The notes beneath the pieces are model-generated. The model made no database searches, was not told the origin of the DNA, and saw nothing but the letters and a program-made list of their open reading frames with translations. From NCBI RefSeq assembly GCF_000733945.1, contig NZ_JPOL01000003.1, positions 297,945 to 361,944 on the forward strand: a DNA stretch of 64,000 nucleotides. The letters are read 5' to 3'. The translations under genes and the position numbers were made by a program. Source of the stretch: Flavimarina sp. Hel_I_48 (lineage in GTDB: Bacteria > Bacteroidota > Bacteroidia > Flavobacteriales > Flavobacteriaceae). Numbering within the stretch: the first letter of the stretch is position 1; every line of letters starts with the position of its first letter. This document shows positions 62,420 through 64,000 of the stretch, one piece after another.

Positions 62420-63264
62420 ATGCTGAGAAAGATCAAATATTTCTTTAAAAACAGGAAATCCATCAAGCGCAAAACTACGCTGGGACCTTATGCCAGGGGG
62501 ATAATCTACGATACGCAAAATGGGATTATCGCGATGCCCACAGAAGATATCAGCATAGGAAAAGCCCTGGTTTTTGATGGGAAATGGGATATTGATAAGA
62601 TTGAAATCATAAGCCAGTTAATGAACTCTGAAGATGTGATCTATGTTGTGTGAACGCACGTAGGGACGTTGCTGGTTCCACTGGCTAAAAAGGCCGGGGA
62701 AATTATAGGTTACGAAGCGAATAAAAACACCTTTGATTTTGTTCAAATGAACCTGCACCTGCATACATTGAACAATGTACGTGCTTTCAATAATGCGGTG
62801 GGCAATGAGACAAAAAAAGTACGTTTTATCAAAATACAGTGAATACCGGCGAAAGTGAAATTAAACCGGTCACAAATATTTTGAGGTACAGTTATGATCA
62901 ACTTAAAGAAGTGCAGGTAGAAATGATAACCCTTGATGAACATATTGAAGATCAAAAACTACCCATCCCACAAGGCCTGATCATGGACATAGAGGGTGCT
63001 GGGTACTTTCCTCTTTTAGGAATGCAAAAAACACTTAAGTCAGTGAATTTTCTATACATGGAATATGTTCACCACCACCTCAAAAATGTTTCAAATGTTA
63101 CGGTAGACGTTTTTGCGGCACTTATTACACCACATTTTAAAAACGCCCGTTTTTTAAAAGATGAGAAACGTATTTCACTCGAAGAAAATGCAGATAAATT
63201 GATAAGCTATCTCAACGAACTATCCGTCAGGGATAAGTCAGACGATATACTTTTTACAAAATAA
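62420..63264 (+). pseudogene. Broken FkbM family methyltransferase
   Basis: Three pieces of one methyltransferase are visible. Piece 1 (62420-62650) ends in SEDVIYVV at TGA 62651-62653, where homologues carry Gly (GTHVG), so a GGA-to-TGA change explains it. The same frame goes on as THVGTLLVPLAKKAGEIIGY, the SAM-binding region, to a second stop at 62840. Piece 3 continues in the +1 frame with NTGESEIKPV, then VEMITLDEHIEDQ and LIMDIEGAGYFPLL. A single missing base in the T4 run at 62824-62827 (or the A7 run at 62812-62818) restores the frame. Two independent lesions make a pseudogene likelier than recoding; assembly error is possible. Confidence 0.85.
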
Positions 63265-63284
63265 TTATCCTAATACATTTACAA

Positions 63285-63872
63285 ATGCCACCCAGTAATT
63301 ACAAGAACAATATCACCACAGAAGGAAAAGAAGCCCTTGCCGTACTAAAACGTGGCGGACTCATACTTTATCCCACAGATACGGTGTGGGGAATAGGTTG
63401 TGATGCCACTAATGCAGATGCGGTAGATAAAATTTATGCCCTTAAAAAGCGTGCGGAAACAAAGGCGATGATCTGCCTGGTCAATGATTTTAAATTGCTC
63501 AATCAATTTATTGAACAAATTCCCGAAGTTGCCTACGACATCTTGAAATATGCCGAAAAACCTACCACAATTGTCTATGATGACCCCATTAGGGTAGCAG
63601 AAAATCTTGTGGGAGAAGATAATACCCTCGCCATACGCGTGACCCGGGATGATTTTTGCAGCCAACTTATAAAAAGACTGGGAAGGCCTCTTGTTTCAAC
63701 ATCGGCAAACCTTAGTGGGGAACCTACACCAAAAAGCTTTAAAGAAATCTCACCGGTCATTTTAAATGGCGTTGACTATATCGTAAATTTGCAGCGCAAT
63801 AAAAAATCAGGTGATCCTTCTACCATTATAAGGCTTAAAAATGATGGTCAGGTAACCATCCTGCGCAAATAA
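63285..63872 (+). CDS. Sua5/YciO/YrdC family, L-threonylcarbamoyladenylate synthase type
   Basis: 195 residues. RGGLILYPTDTVWGIGCDATN (about 24-44) is the family signature, followed by KIYALKKRAETKAMICLV, PTTIVYDDP, IAIRVTRDD-type segment (LAIRVTRDDF) and RPLVSTSANLSGEP. The YrdC domain alone is present, without the Sua5 extension. TsaC/Sua5 enzymes make threonylcarbamoyl-AMP for the t6A37 tRNA modification. A YciO paralogue function cannot be excluded. Confidence 0.93.
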   Translation: MPPSNYKNNITTEGKEALAVLKRGGLILYPTDTVWGIGCDATNADAVDKIYALKKRAETKAMICLVNDFKLLNQFIEQIPEVAYDILKYAEKPTTIVYDDPIRVAENLVGEDNTLAIRVTRDDFCSQLIKRLGRPLVSTSANLSGEPTPKSFKEISPVILNGVDYIVNLQRNKKSGDPSTIIRLKNDGQVTILRK

Positions 63873-63878
63873 AAAACT

Positions 63879-64000
63879 ATGCTTACCCAAAGCTTTGATA
63901 AAGCGATAGATTACGAAATTTTCTCAAAAATAGGCCTTGCGGCAGATGAACTGGATCTTGAAACCTTTGTAATTGGGGGTTATGTAAGGGATTACATACT
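63879..64000 (+). CDS. cca: CCA tRNA nucleotidyltransferase, N-terminal fragment (runs off the right edge)
   Basis: From the ATG at 63879 the first 40 codons read LTQSFDKAIDYEIFSKIG, then FVIGGYVRDYIL. The GGxVRD motif is the start of the class II nucleotidyltransferase head domain of CCA-adding enzyme / poly(A) polymerase. It follows the Sua5-type gene by 6 bp, so both tRNA maturation genes appear co-transcribed. The partial length limits certainty between CCA enzyme and poly(A) polymerase. Confidence 0.85.
   Translation, partial: MLTQSFDKAIDYEIFSKIGLAADELDLETFVIGGYVRDYI

Noticed and set aside
62651..62653. In-frame TGA in the FkbM gene as selenocysteine or programmed recoding
   Set aside because: The position is a Gly in the SAM-binding region, no SECIS-like hairpin follows, and a second independent frameshift is present.
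1..64000. tRNA, rRNA, prophage, integrase or insertion sequences
   Set aside because: I read both strands for T-loop-like GGTTCRA motifs, transposases and integrases and found none; a tRNA scan would be needed to exclude one firmly.

Overview
The window is ordinary chromosomal DNA of a member of the Bacteroidota, almost certainly the family Flavobacteriaceae. The evidence is a type IX secretion (T9SS) C-terminal sorting domain on the kelch protein, promoters of the Bacteroidetes type (TAnnTTTG at -7), families typical of the phylum (DUF5606, DUF5683, DUF4199, DUF4159, the long signal peptidase I), very few Shine-Dalgarno sequences, several TTG start codons, and gene orders such as parA-parB-DUF5683-dapB-lepB and udk-divIC-mutA-mutB. 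I saw no tRNA, rRNA, CRISPR array, prophage or intact insertion sequence.

Layout. 1-4.4 kb: start of gyrA (minus), clpC, a membrane protein and a 50-residue Pmp3-type peptide. 4.4-15.5 kb: a long minus-strand block. Transcribed first are tldD and tldE, and then, after a repeat element with a strong hairpin, a DUF4159-MoxR-DUF58-BatA-DUF4175-like-membrane protein operon whose genes mostly overlap. 15.7-19.9 kb: a secreted kelch protein and a Tat-exported sulfite-oxidase-like enzyme coupled to a cytochrome c. 20-21.4 kb: a two-gene unit (a polytopic DUF3307 protein and a SatD-family regulator) behind four tandem 28-bp operator-like repeats. 21.7-29 kb: udk, divIC, the methylmalonyl-CoA mutase subunits, a pyruvyltransferase-like protein and a dienoyl-CoA-reductase-type SDR. 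29-35.7 kb: chromosome partitioning, dapB, lepB, folE, msrA. 36-52.4 kb: lolD, a histidine kinase, a second BatA-type protein, a dihydroorotase homologue lacking metal ligands, a conserved protein of unknown function, rpmE, a glycosyltransferase, phosphoglucomutase and an MsbA-like exporter. 52.4-53 kb: a non-coding gap holding a well-formed small RNA gene on the minus strand. 53-57.6 kb: a di-iron hydroxylase, mazG, def, ruvX, dapD. 57.6-63.3 kb: a surface-glycan cluster (GT9, a fused glycerophosphotransferase-like/GT2 protein, a Kdo-kinase-like kinase, GT4 and a broken FkbM methyltransferase). The window ends with a Sua5-type gene and the start of cca.

The observations most worth following are (1) the SatD/DUF3307 unit: the regulator looks like a class III nucleotide-cyclase-type domain joined to a helix-turn-helix, its promoter carries the phased 28-bp array, and its partner has four intramembrane His/Asp i,i+4 pairs; (2) the minus-strand small RNA at about 52478-52609, which has a near-consensus promoter, an intrinsic terminator and two hairpins showing the same C-rich loop sequence; (3) a dispersed structured repeat present at 12.25 kb and 46.6 kb; and (4) the FkbM pseudogene with one nonsense codon and one single-base frameshift. 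All function calls come from reading motifs by eye; no database search was run.
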